From: CAYWBU01 sp942491525
Lineage (GTDB): Bacteria > Desulfobacterota > Desulfomonilia > UBA1062
Assembly (NCBI GenBank): GCA_942491525.1
Contig: CALOBW010000016.1
Coordinates: forward strand, 1 to 64,000
Direction of reading: 5' to 3'
Length of the DNA stretch: 64,000 nt
The notes beneath the pieces were generated by a model. That model was not told the origin of the DNA. It was given only the letters and a program-made list of their open reading frames with translations, and ran no database searches. The position numbers and the translations under genes were made by a program. Shown here piece by piece: positions 6,787-15,654 of the stretch; within the stretch, counting starts at the first letter, position 1, and every line of letters begins with the position of its first letter.

Positions 6787-7269
6787 TTTACGCTCCTGTC
6801 TGCAATTATTAGACGGACCGGCCCGCCAAAAGGGTACGCATGAGTTGTGTATTTTAGGGTTGTCATCAGGGTCAGCTCGCTCAGCAGCGACGCGGGACTG
6901 CGGCTGGCCCCCCTGGCGGCGCGCTTATCTTAGTTAAGGTTATGATTTTCCAGTTGAAAGTGCAGGGGGTATCCTTTAGGATACCTTGACGCTTGCCGGA
7001 CTTCATAGTAAGAGGCTGGAGCACTCTTTATGATTGCTGGTTCCATAACTAATGATCATCGCTTTTAAAAAGAATATTCATTGCTCAGTCTCTGGTTTTG
7101 ACACCCGGGGGTGGCGGAGCTGTGGGTGGATGTTTTTGGTGGGCTGGGATTGGTTGCTTTGGGATTGGGAGAGGGGAGTAGGGGATTCCCTAGTACGTTA
7201 TTTGCGTAGGTGGTATTTAAAGTTGTTTTGGTTATATCGTTAATATGATTGTGTATTTTGAGGTATGAA
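6787..7269. other. 483-bp gene-free region before the exopolysaccharide locus
   Basis: It contains the start region of the gene at 6391-6786, a perfect palindrome GGTATCCTTTAGGATACC at 6968-6985 followed at once by TTGACG, and a G-rich, T-rich stretch (7105-7200). An open frame at 7052-7243 lacks a ribosome site and has implausible composition (many Trp/Gly). This is the likely leader and promoter of the polysaccharide genes; no JUMPstart/ops element (GGCGGTAG) was found. Confidence 0.6.
6968..6985. promoter_or_regulatory. Perfect 18-bp palindrome, candidate operator
   Basis: GGTATCCT-TT-AGGATACC, directly followed by TTGACG, which could be a -35 box. Position between a core gene and the first exopolysaccharide gene suggests an operator, but no regulator is identifiable here. 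Confidence 0.4.
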
Positions 7270-8142
7270 ATGAGAATTGCGTATTTAATTTTAGCGCATA
7301 ATAAGCCAGATCAACTGGCGCGAATGTTAAGAGTATTGGAATATGATGGTGCTTCTTTTTATCTGCATGTAGATAAAAAATCTCCTATTGATCAGTTTAT
7401 TGAATTAGCAGGTCAGCATTCTAATAATAATATCAAATGGCTTGATCGTAGGATTGATGTGCGTTGGGGTGGTTTTAGTATGGTTGAAGCCATATTGGCC
7501 CTTATTAAGGAGGCCGTTAAGGATGGTGCAGATCGATACATCCTTTTGAGTGGACAGGATTATTCAATAAAACCGAATGACTATATTTTTGACTTTTTTA
7601 AAGACAATGAGTTGAATTATCTGAATTATTTCCCAATTCCGACTGATGATTGGGCAGGTAGTGGGTTGAAATGGTCAAATGGTGGTCTAGATCGAATTAA
7701 TAAATATTATTACAAGGATAACAAGATAGTCAATAAAGTATTGCGGGGCATTAATAAAATATCTCCAGGAAGAAAATTTCCACGTGATATAATGCCATAT
7801 GGCGGTTCAATGTGGTGGTGTTTGACTAGTAACTGTGTAATGAATATTTTGGATTATATTGGTTCTAATAAGCATGTTTTGTCTTTCTATAAATATACGC
7901 AGTGCCCTGATGAACTATTTTTTCAGACCATAGTACTTAATACTACAGATGAAAAACTAATTGAGAATGATAATTTGAGATTTATTGAATGGTCAGTGCC
8001 GGGAGCGTCTAGTCCCAATGTTCTTCAAACATTTCATTATGAGAAGATTAGAACTTCTAATGCATTATTTGCTAGAAAGTTTGATCTTGATGTGAGTGGT
8101 GATATTCTCTCCATGATTGAGGAAGATATCTTATTAAAGTAG
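7270..8142 (+). CDS. Core-2/I-branching (GT14-type) glycosyltransferase
   Basis: A 290-aa protein of the beta-1,6-N-acetylglucosaminyltransferase (Branch) family. The N-terminus MRIAYLILAHNKPDQLARML, the SFYLHVDKKSP strand, DRRIDVRWGGFSMVEAIL, YILLSGQDYSI and the late PDELFFQTI motif with its acidic pair match that family well. It likely adds a branching or linking amino sugar to the polysaccharide repeat unit in the cytosol. The ATG at 7270 has GAGGT 6 bases upstream. It is the first gene of the AT-rich cassette and lies one base before the next gene. Confidence 0.82.
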   Translation: MRIAYLILAHNKPDQLARMLRVLEYDGASFYLHVDKKSPIDQFIELAGQHSNNNIKWLDRRIDVRWGGFSMVEAILALIKEAVKDGADRYILLSGQDYSIKPNDYIFDFFKDNELNYLNYFPIPTDDWAGSGLKWSNGGLDRINKYYYKDNKIVNKVLRGINKISPGRKFPRDIMPYGGSMWWCLTSNCVMNILDYIGSNKHVLSFYKYTQCPDELFFQTIVLNTTDEKLIENDNLRFIEWSVPGASSPNVLQTFHYEKIRTSNALFARKFDLDVSGDILSMIEEDILLK

Positions 8143-8143
8143 C

Positions 8144-9211
8144 ATGAAAAAGTTATTAATTATAAATAAAAGTCAATTTGGATATCATATCGACACTTAT
8201 TATTACTGTAAGTATTTGCGCGATGTGTATGATGTTACTTATATTTGCTGGGATTATGGAAGAGAGAACAAATATCTGGATGATGTTTCAGTAAAATATG
8301 TGTCAAGAGAAGGGAATGTCGTGCTGAGAAATTTCAGATTGATCTTTGAATCCATCAAAGAGGTATTGCGAGGCTATGACATATATTTCCTAGTGTATTT
8401 CAAAGGATGTTCGTTTCTTAAAATAGGCTTATTCAATAAGAAGGTTATTTTTGACGTTAGAACAATTGGCATTTCGCAGAAGTATAGCTCAAGATTTATT
8501 TACAATTTGGTTATGAAAATTGAGTCATCCTTTTTTGAACATATTTCTGTGATATCAGAGGGTGTTGCTCAAACGATGAAGTTCCGTAATTATCACATTC
8601 TACCGTTAGGTGCTGATGTATTTAGCTCAACAGATAAAACGTTCAATGAATTAAGATTGCTATATATTGGTTCTTTAACACGTAGGCGTATTCATGAGAC
8701 TATATTGGGATTTGCAAAGTTTTATGATGAGTTCGAACGGAGTATTGATGTTTCATATACGATAATTGGATTTGGGGAAAACAATGAAGAGCAGGAGTTA
8801 AGGGAGCTAGTTGATCAATTAGGTTTAGGGAATGTTGTTACAATTACGGGCCCTGTCTTTCATGATGAAGTCAAGCCGTTCTTCAAAAAGAGTAATGTTG
8901 GAGTTTCGTATATTCCATTGACTGAATATTTTGACGTCCAGCCACCAACAAAAACTTTTGAATATCTATTGTCTGGTATGCCTGTTATTGCAACCGATAC
9001 TCAAGAAAACAGAAAAGTAGTTTCTGACAAGAATGGTATTCTTATTAGCGACAATCCAGATGCGTTTTATAATGGACTTAAAAAGATTTTTGAGAATCGT
9101 TCAAAGTATTCTGCGAGCACAATCCGTAGTGAGTCAGAGCCATATTGTTGGGAAACGATTGTTAAGTCTAATTTGCTAGATTATTTAGGGTATGTTGGTA
9201 CATCAGTCTAA
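8144..9211 (+). CDS. Glycosyltransferase, family GT4 type
   Basis: A 355-aa GT-B fold protein. The N-terminal acceptor domain is poorly conserved. The C-terminal nucleotide-sugar domain shows LRLLYIGSLTRRRIHETI (start of the domain), IIGFGENNEEQELR, VTITGPVFHDEVKPFF and KTFEYLLSGMPVIATD, the usual acceptor-Glu motif. Sugar and linkage cannot be deduced. The start follows the previous stop after one base, with no clear ribosome site, which suggests coupling. Confidence 0.82.
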   Translation: MKKLLIINKSQFGYHIDTYYYCKYLRDVYDVTYICWDYGRENKYLDDVSVKYVSREGNVVLRNFRLIFESIKEVLRGYDIYFLVYFKGCSFLKIGLFNKKVIFDVRTIGISQKYSSRFIYNLVMKIESSFFEHISVISEGVAQTMKFRNYHILPLGADVFSSTDKTFNELRLLYIGSLTRRRIHETILGFAKFYDEFERSIDVSYTIIGFGENNEEQELRELVDQLGLGNVVTITGPVFHDEVKPFFKKSNVGVSYIPLTEYFDVQPPTKTFEYLLSGMPVIATDTQENRKVVSDKNGILISDNPDAFYNGLKKIFENRSKYSASTIRSESEPYCWETIVKSNLLDYLGYVGTSV

Positions 9212-9244
9212 TATTGTAAACTATGCGTAGGTAAGAGGTTTGTA

Positions 9245-9943
9245 ATGAGGTTTGTTAGGAAACTTATTAGTAAGTTAGCAAAACGATATGCCCAAAGAAG
9301 TTCTGAAAGTTATGTGGCGTGGTTAAGACGAAAAGGTGTTGTAATAGGAGAAGGCGTAGTTTTTCACCAGAGAGCTAATGTTTCGATTGATTTAACTAGG
9401 CCCACTTTAATTGAAATTGGCAATAATGTTCATTTTACTTATGGCCTTGTTATTTTGACACATGGTTATGATTGGGTTGTACTTCGTAATATCTATAATG
9501 AAGTTATCTCTTCTTCAGGGAAAGTTACAATTAAGGATAATGTATTTATTGGGTATAATGTGACTATACTTAAGGGGGTTACAGTCGGTAATAATTGTAT
9601 CATTGGGGCAGGTAGTGTTGTCACAAAAGATGTTCCAGATAATTCCGTTGCAGCAGGAAACCCGGCAAATATTATTTGTACAATAGAAGATTATTATAGA
9701 AAACGAAAAGATGTGTATGTTGATGAGGCAAAGCAATATGCTCAATCTATCAAGAGACATTATAGGCGTGATCCTGTGCCTAATGATTTTTGGGAAGAAT
9801 TTCCATTATTCTTGGATGGTTCTGAACAACATGATGGAATTCCAATAAAAATGCAACTGGGTGACTCATACAATGAATATGCAAAGAATCATAAAGCACA
9901 ATATCCTAACTTTGAATCCTTTTTAGATGATTGTGAGCTTTGA
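9245..9943 (+). CDS. Left-handed beta-helix acyltransferase (WbbJ/CysE-like)
   Basis: A 232-aa protein with hexapeptide repeats: VSIDLTRPTLIEIGNNVHF, GKVTIKDNVFIGYNVTILKGVTVGNNCIIGAGSVVTKDVPDNSVAAGNPA. This is the trimeric beta-helix of O-acetyltransferases such as WbbJ and maltose acetyltransferase, which use acetyl-CoA. A His in LTHGYDW is in the right place for the catalytic base. About 70 residues after the helix (DPVPNDFWEEFPLFLDGSEQ...) are extra and unusual. It probably O- or N-acylates a sugar of the repeat unit. AAGAGG precedes the ATG. Confidence 0.82.
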   Translation: MRFVRKLISKLAKRYAQRSSESYVAWLRRKGVVIGEGVVFHQRANVSIDLTRPTLIEIGNNVHFTYGLVILTHGYDWVVLRNIYNEVISSSGKVTIKDNVFIGYNVTILKGVTVGNNCIIGAGSVVTKDVPDNSVAAGNPANIICTIEDYYRKRKDVYVDEAKQYAQSIKRHYRRDPVPNDFWEEFPLFLDGSEQHDGIPIKMQLGDSYNEYAKNHKAQYPNFESFLDDCEL

Positions 9944-9951
9944 ATTAATTT

Positions 9952-11364
9952 ATGAAATTTGTGCAAAAAGTAGTTAGGGGGGGGGCCTGGGCAGGAGCAT
10001 CAAGACTTTTTATTATCATCCTGCAACTTGTCCAGTTTTCGTTTATATCTAGGTTTCTAGAACCAGGCGAGTTTGGAATTATTTCTTTATTAATGACTGC
10101 ATATTTCTTGGGAATAAGTATTGTAAATGCAGGATTTTCTAATGGGATCATTGCAGTAAAAGATATTACAGTCGAACAAAATAGTTCTTTGTTTTGGGTG
10201 AATATTATTGTTGGAGGTATGATTTTTCTTATTATTTATGGACTATCTCCAGTGTTTAGTGAAATTTTTAATGCACCAAGTTTAGTTGAGCCGCTTCAAG
10301 TATTTTCGTTGATATTTATATTTATTCCCTTTGGTCAACAATTTGAATATTTATTGCAAAAAAACTTAGAGTTCAAGGTTGTAGGTATTGTTGATACAAT
10401 TGCAGCGTTATTTGAGGCAATAGTATGTGTTTCCCTAGCATATAGAGGGTGTGGTGTTTACTCTTTTGTGATTGGCAAGTTGTTGTATTTTGGATCCAGG
10501 AGTTTAATCTTCTTTTTTGTTGGCATAATAAAGTGGAGGCCGCAATTCATAATTTCAATCCAGTCAATTAGGCCATTTATTGCGTTTGGATTTTTTCAAT
10601 TAGGATCAAATTTTATGTTTGTGGCATATTCGCAGATGCCAAAGTTTATCATTGCCCCTCTTTTGGGTCTAGATGCTATGGGCTATTATGAATTAGCCAA
10701 TAGGCTTACTATGCAACCATTATTGAAAATTGCTCCTGTATTCAAGAAAGTGGCATTCCCTGCTTTTGCTCAGATTCAAGATAATGTAAATAAAATGAGA
10801 GTTGGTTATAAATATTATTTACTGTTAATTGAGCTATCGATCGCTCCAATTTCTTTAATGTTAGGGCTTTTTGCTGAACAGGTAGTAAGTATTGTTTTTG
10901 GACAAGAGTGGTTACCTATTGTTCCGTTGGTTAAAATCCTTGCTATTGCCACTTTTCTTAGAAGTATAAGTCAAGCATCGGCCACATTAGCACTTGGAAC
11001 AAAACGTGCTGACTTGGATTTCTATCAGATGACGTTTGTTGCTGTAACCGCTTTAATTACGTCCTATCTTGGAGTTATTTATGGGGGAGTTACTGGAGTT
11101 GTTTGTGCGGTTTTAATAACTGATTTGTTAACATTGGTGTTTGCCTATTTTGTAACTGTAAAACCCTTGTTGCGATTAGATTCAATCATGCAGATTAAAG
11201 ATGATTATTATGTAGTTGTTCTTTTAATTTTAGCGTTAGTATTAAGTATGTTCTTATCGAGTATTATTCAAACCATATTTGTGCTTATGATTTACTCTAC
11301 CACCTATATTGGGGTTAGACGTGATGAAATCCAAGAAATGGTTTCAAAAGTTATGAGTAAATAG
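9952..11364 (+). CDS. wzx: Wzx-type oligosaccharide flippase
   Basis: A 470-aa membrane protein with about 12 to 14 hydrophobic segments and the MOP/PST flippase pattern: FISRFLEPGEFGIISLLMTAYFLG near the N-terminus, PLLGLDAMGYYELANRL in the middle and FGQEWLPIVPLVKILAI after it. It should flip the undecaprenyl-linked repeat unit across the inner membrane for Wzy-dependent polymerisation. It lies 8 bases after the acyltransferase gene. No strong ribosome site is seen; translational coupling is likely. Confidence 0.88.
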   Translation: MKFVQKVVRGGAWAGASRLFIIILQLVQFSFISRFLEPGEFGIISLLMTAYFLGISIVNAGFSNGIIAVKDITVEQNSSLFWVNIIVGGMIFLIIYGLSPVFSEIFNAPSLVEPLQVFSLIFIFIPFGQQFEYLLQKNLEFKVVGIVDTIAALFEAIVCVSLAYRGCGVYSFVIGKLLYFGSRSLIFFFVGIIKWRPQFIISIQSIRPFIAFGFFQLGSNFMFVAYSQMPKFIIAPLLGLDAMGYYELANRLTMQPLLKIAPVFKKVAFPAFAQIQDNVNKMRVGYKYYLLLIELSIAPISLMLGLFAEQVVSIVFGQEWLPIVPLVKILAIATFLRSISQASATLALGTKRADLDFYQMTFVAVTALITSYLGVIYGGVTGVVCAVLITDLLTLVFAYFVTVKPLLRLDSIMQIKDDYYVVVLLILALVLSMFLSSIIQTIFVLMIYSTTYIGVRRDEIQEMVSKVMSK

Positions 11365-11375
11365 ACGGTTCACAA

Positions 11376-13037
11376 ATGAGTATGAATAGATTGCCAAGTT
11401 ATCTAAAGGTTATAATTGTTTTAGTGCTTTGGTTAATGCCTTTGTGTTCACTGAGTGCTAGTAATTTGGACTACAGATGGTTTTTTTATTCCGATGGGTT
11501 TTCTTCTGATAGCGATGTAGATGTTTTTGAGAATGTTGCCAAGAAGGCAGCTCTATCTGGTTACAATGGTGTTGTTGTTTCAGCAGGATTGGATAGGCTT
11601 GATATTCAGAGTATCGATTATCTAGTACGACTCAAAAGAATTAAATCTATTTGCGATCGATATCAATTAGAGCTTGTTCCGTGTATTTTTTCAGTTGGCT
11701 ATGCTAGTTCATTATTGAAACATGATCATAATCTTGCAGCAGGCTTTCCAGTGAAAGGTATTATTTGCAATGTCACTGATTCAACAATTAGTCCAGATTT
11801 GAGTAAAAATGATGTTTTAGAGATAAATGAAGGTTTTGAAGAGCATAAAGATAATAAGCTTCAGGGGTATATGTTTAATGACAATCCTGGTGTAGTAACT
11901 GTTATCGATAATGAAGTGTACTATTCAGGTAAGGCGTCGTTGAGATTTCAAGAATTTTATAAAAATAAAAATAGCAATGCCAGGGTTTGTAAAAAGATTA
12001 GCTTAAAACCATTTAAGTCATACAAATTTTCGTGTTGGGTTAAAGGTACCGGACTTGATCCATCCAAAGGTATTTCATTTAAAATTTATTCTCCAGATAA
12101 TGATTATATATTTTCAAAGTCCATTAGATCTGTTGGAAGTGAATGGACACGGGTAGATTTTAATTTTAGTTCATTGGAATATGAGTCCATATATTTATAT
12201 ATAGGTGTCTGGAATCAAAAGCATGGCACCTTTTGGTTAGATGATATTTCAATAACCGAAGACGTTGCGTTTGAAGATGTTCTAAGAAGAGAGGGAACTC
12301 CTCTATCTGTTAAAGATATTCGGACACGCCGGGAATTATATCGAGGCTCGGATTTTAATGTAGTATTTGTAAATGGTAGCAATTCACTATCATTGCAAGC
12401 TACTCATAAGTTTAATGCTTCCAATGTATCTGTTGATTTCTACAGAAGTTATTCCATGGATAATGGACAGATATCTGCTTGTATGACCGAGGCTAAGGTA
12501 TATGCGATATGGAGAAAACAAATAGAATATATTGAGGAAATAGTTAGACCACGCTTTTATTTCCTCAGTATGGATGAAATCCGACAGGGTGGATATTGTG
12601 CTGGGTGTAGGTCCAAATCTAAGAATATGTCTGCTATTCTTGGTGGATGTGTTTCTCTTCAATATGAAATCATTAAAAACCAAAATCCCCGAGCAAAAAT
12701 ATTTATTTGGTCAGATATGTTTGATCCTAATGTAAATGCTAAGAATAATAAGTTTCATATGACAAGTTCTGTATTTTATAATTCATGGGAATATTTGCCA
12801 AAGGATATAGTACCCGTTGTTTGGACATACAAAACACGGCAGGATAGTGTAGATCATTTTATTAGCAATGGTTTTGATGTTGTAGTTGCTGGTTTTTATG
12901 ATGATAAGTCCTTGGAGGCCGTTTCTGAATGGAAAAGTTTAATAGAAAGTCGGGATAGAATACAGGGCTTTATGTACACCACGTGGAATGATGATTATGG
13001 ATGGATATCTCGTATAGGGAATGTGATATTTGAATAG
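11376..13037 (+). CDS. Exported GH20-like glycosidase with an inserted carbohydrate-binding domain
   Basis: A 553-aa protein with an N-terminal signal/anchor (about residues 9-28). After it comes a TIM-barrel half (NLDYRWFFYSDGFSSD, YNGVVVSAGLDRLD), then a beta-sandwich of about 150 residues (KASLRFQEFY, FSCWVKGTGLDP, GTFWLDDISIT) like a CBM4/9-type jelly roll, then the second barrel half with FYFLSMDEIRQGG, where Asp-Glu sits as in GH20-type hexosaminidases, and IFIWSDMFDPN and FMYTTWNDDYGW near the end. It could trim or depolymerise the polysaccharide in the periplasm. Fold and catalytic pair are inferred by eye; substrate unknown. The next gene overlaps its end by 8 bp. Confidence 0.6.
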   Translation: MSMNRLPSYLKVIIVLVLWLMPLCSLSASNLDYRWFFYSDGFSSDSDVDVFENVAKKAALSGYNGVVVSAGLDRLDIQSIDYLVRLKRIKSICDRYQLELVPCIFSVGYASSLLKHDHNLAAGFPVKGIICNVTDSTISPDLSKNDVLEINEGFEEHKDNKLQGYMFNDNPGVVTVIDNEVYYSGKASLRFQEFYKNKNSNARVCKKISLKPFKSYKFSCWVKGTGLDPSKGISFKIYSPDNDYIFSKSIRSVGSEWTRVDFNFSSLEYESIYLYIGVWNQKHGTFWLDDISITEDVAFEDVLRREGTPLSVKDIRTRRELYRGSDFNVVFVNGSNSLSLQATHKFNASNVSVDFYRSYSMDNGQISACMTEAKVYAIWRKQIEYIEEIVRPRFYFLSMDEIRQGGYCAGCRSKSKNMSAILGGCVSLQYEIIKNQNPRAKIFIWSDMFDPNVNAKNNKFHMTSSVFYNSWEYLPKDIVPVVWTYKTRQDSVDHFISNGFDVVVAGFYDDKSLEAVSEWKSLIESRDRIQGFMYTTWNDDYGWISRIGNVIFE

Positions 13038-14304
13038 ATTAATTGTTTGTGTTCTGAGTGTAGTTTTTTTCCCGATCATAATTTCCTTTGGTGGTAGGGA
13101 TGCCATTACAACTGGTGGGTGTTCAATATTATTATTGTTCTTTCTATTTGTTGTCCAGGGGTTATTAGTTCGTCGAACTTATAGATATATTGTGTTTACA
13201 ATTTCTTTAATAATTATATCTCTAGTTAGCGCATTTGCTGTTCCTAATAATTTCTTGGGGCCATCATTAAGGAGTGCGGTTCAATTTATTACATCGTTAA
13301 TGATTTTTTTTGTTGTATTTAATTATTATGATTTATACCCCAACGAGGAACGATTACTTTTCATAGAAAAGTTGATCTCGCTGATAATTTTTTTGTTTGC
13401 ACTGCAGATTATTATAGGTGCTATCCTATATTTTTATCCTCTTTTCGGCAAAGCATTGTCAATATTCACGGCACGCAATCAAGATATCATGGTCACCAGT
13501 TTTGCGAGTGGAGCAAAGCGTCTGGAGTGTATCATTGCGGGCGGTGAAGAGATCGGGGAGGGAATTGCTGTAATGTTTCCTTTGGTACTCTATAAATATC
13601 TAAGTAAAAGGGACTTTATTAATATTGTTGTGATATTTATATTTATTGGAGGGGCTATACTTGCTGCAACCAGGTCATCAATTATTTTAATTTTGATTGG
13701 TACTTTAGTTTTTGGAATATATAATAGAAAATCATTTAACCTACCTTTTTATGTTTTATGGGTATATCTATCTATCGTGGTTATTGGTGTATGGCTTTTG
13801 TATTTTCCCTCAATATTTGATCCTATACTAAATAGATTTGGTGATTTCTTCAATAGATATGAGAAGTCAGGCTCTTTGGTAAATGCGATTAATCGTGAAG
13901 GGGTTTGGTATTATGCACAGCAATCGGTCTTGCCAAATATTAGTCTATTTGGGAATGGCATGGTTAGTATTGTGGGGAACGGAATTAGACATTTTCACAA
14001 TTTATATTTAACTATATTACATCAATTGGGTCTGGTTGGATTTGTAGTACTGGTTGGATTCTTTTTTAGATTACCGTTTAAACTGCATATGAAGTTAAAA
14101 ACTATCTCAGACTTACAGTTAAGAGCACTTGTTCATTCGTGTATGCTGTCAATGAGCATTTTTTTAATCAATGAAATTAAGTTTGAATTTAATAGAGATG
14201 CATCATATCAGCAGATAGTCTGGATTTTATTTGCAATATTTGCATTAGTAGCGCGGCTGGATGGTTCCAATCATAATCGTGATAGTGAACGGATAGTTGG
14301 TTAA
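13030..14304 (+). CDS. O-antigen polymerase/ligase-like membrane protein (Wzy/WaaL type)
   Basis: A 424-aa integral membrane protein with about 11 predicted segments and one larger outer loop (about residues 265-320: NRFGDFFNRYEKSGSLVNAINREGVW, FGNGMVSIVGNGIRHFHNLYL), the layout of the Wzy_C superfamily; the His in RHFHNLYL matches the conserved loop His. In this cluster a polymerase role fits best, joining flipped repeat units in the periplasm. Start is TTG at 13030, overlapping the preceding gene by 8 bp; no in-frame ATG lies nearby. Confidence 0.78.
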   Translation: MNRLIVCVLSVVFFPIIISFGGRDAITTGGCSILLLFFLFVVQGLLVRRTYRYIVFTISLIIISLVSAFAVPNNFLGPSLRSAVQFITSLMIFFVVFNYYDLYPNEERLLFIEKLISLIIFLFALQIIIGAILYFYPLFGKALSIFTARNQDIMVTSFASGAKRLECIIAGGEEIGEGIAVMFPLVLYKYLSKRDFINIVVIFIFIGGAILAATRSSIILILIGTLVFGIYNRKSFNLPFYVLWVYLSIVVIGVWLLYFPSIFDPILNRFGDFFNRYEKSGSLVNAINREGVWYYAQQSVLPNISLFGNGMVSIVGNGIRHFHNLYLTILHQLGLVGFVVLVGFFFRLPFKLHMKLKTISDLQLRALVHSCMLSMSIFLINEIKFEFNRDASYQQIVWILFAIFALVARLDGSNHNRDSERIVG

Positions 14305-14385
14305 TATCTTTTTAATCAAATATAACATTATGTCAAACCAGGTTCTTTAAATATTAATCTAGATATTTGTGCATTTTGATCTGAC

Positions 14386-15555
14386 ATGGAATCATATAAG
14401 AATATATTAATTTTTCCTGGCTTTATAACTGACACCTGGTCTTCAATTGAAGAGCGCTATGTTGGACTGGACCGTGAATTAAGTAAGACTTATAATTTGT
14501 TTTGGCTGGTCCCTCCGACTGGATCAAAACATTCTCGATGTATTGATGGAAATAATAGATATAATGAGCCGATCTTTGTCACAAAACTAAAAGATTTAGA
14601 TGCAAATCTTATCGAATGTGAGTTGACGAAATATAATCTTTTAAAGAATGTCTTAGCTATTCGAACCATTATCAAAAAATACAATATTTGTGCTGTTTAC
14701 ACACATTTTGGATATCATCGATATTATGTGGAATTGGCTTCGAGGCTCTCTGGAATAGTTGTTATTAAGGGAGAGCATACAAGTGAGTTTGCTGCAGGCA
14801 GGAAGTATAAGTTTATTAAAAGAATTTTTTGGAAACTTACAGCAAGTTATTATATTCCGGTTTCAAAGTTTGTAGACTTGAATTTGCGTAAGGAAGGTCT
14901 CGTCACGAATAATTCTCACGTGGTTTACAATGGGTTTGATTTTGAATCATTCCCCAAACTTGATAGGGCCGAATGTAATGAACTGATTGTATCTGAATTT
15001 AACTTACCAAGGAGTGCCAGGATAGTTTCTTGTATTGCAAGAGTCGATTCTAATAAAAATCAACTTTTGCTGATTGAGATGATGAGATATTTGGCGATGT
15101 CCAATTTGTATTTGTTTTTGGTAGGAAACATTAACGATAAGTCCTATGTTTCAGAAGTTGAGGCATCAATTGAGAGGTATTCTTTAGAGAGAAATGTTAT
15201 CATTACTGGCTACAGAAGTGATGTTCATGTATTCATGGCAGCATCAGAATTAACGTTTTTGCCTTCATTTACTGAAGCCTTAGGTAATGTAGTTATTGAG
15301 TCATATTATTATGAGACACCCGTTATCTCGACAAACTTCCAATCTTTGACTGAAATCATTGATCATGGTGTTAGTGGGTATTGTATAGACCCTCTTGATT
15401 ACAAGGGGTACGCTTCCTATGCTAACGAATTACTCAATGATAATGCAAAACGAATGAGGTTTGGTCAAAATGGCAAAATCAAAGTAGTGGGTGTTTTTTC
15501 GAAAGATGCTTTTGTTAAAGAAACGTTACGCGCTTTAAGCACGGCAATTAGTTAA
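14386..15555 (+). CDS. Glycosyltransferase, family GT4
   Basis: A 389-aa GT-B enzyme. Key parts: VVIKGEHTSEFAAGRKYKFIKR and PVSKFVDLNLRKEGL at the end of the acceptor domain, VYNGFDFESFP, ARIVSCIARVDSNKNQLLLIEMM (start of the GT1-fold domain), VIITGYRSDVHVFMAASELTFLPS, and FTEALGNVVIESYYYETPVIST holding the E-x7-E donor motif. A retaining glycosyltransferase for one sugar of the repeat unit; donor unknown. An 81-bp gap with no hairpin separates it from the polymerase gene. Confidence 0.88.
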   Translation: MESYKNILIFPGFITDTWSSIEERYVGLDRELSKTYNLFWLVPPTGSKHSRCIDGNNRYNEPIFVTKLKDLDANLIECELTKYNLLKNVLAIRTIIKKYNICAVYTHFGYHRYYVELASRLSGIVVIKGEHTSEFAAGRKYKFIKRIFWKLTASYYIPVSKFVDLNLRKEGLVTNNSHVVYNGFDFESFPKLDRAECNELIVSEFNLPRSARIVSCIARVDSNKNQLLLIEMMRYLAMSNLYLFLVGNINDKSYVSEVEASIERYSLERNVIITGYRSDVHVFMAASELTFLPSFTEALGNVVIESYYYETPVISTNFQSLTEIIDHGVSGYCIDPLDYKGYASYANELLNDNAKRMRFGQNGKIKVVGVFSKDAFVKETLRALSTAIS

Positions 15556-15654
15556 GATTGTCTACTCTCTTATTATCTAGACCTGTTTAAATTCGCCCAA
15601 TTAATTGCTGATTACTCATGCCTAAAAACTTATTATTTCTGGAGATTATGGTTT

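Noticed and set aside
7052..7243. Possible 63-aa gene before the polysaccharide cassette
   Set aside because: No ribosome site and an implausible Trp/Gly-rich composition; it lies in a leader region.
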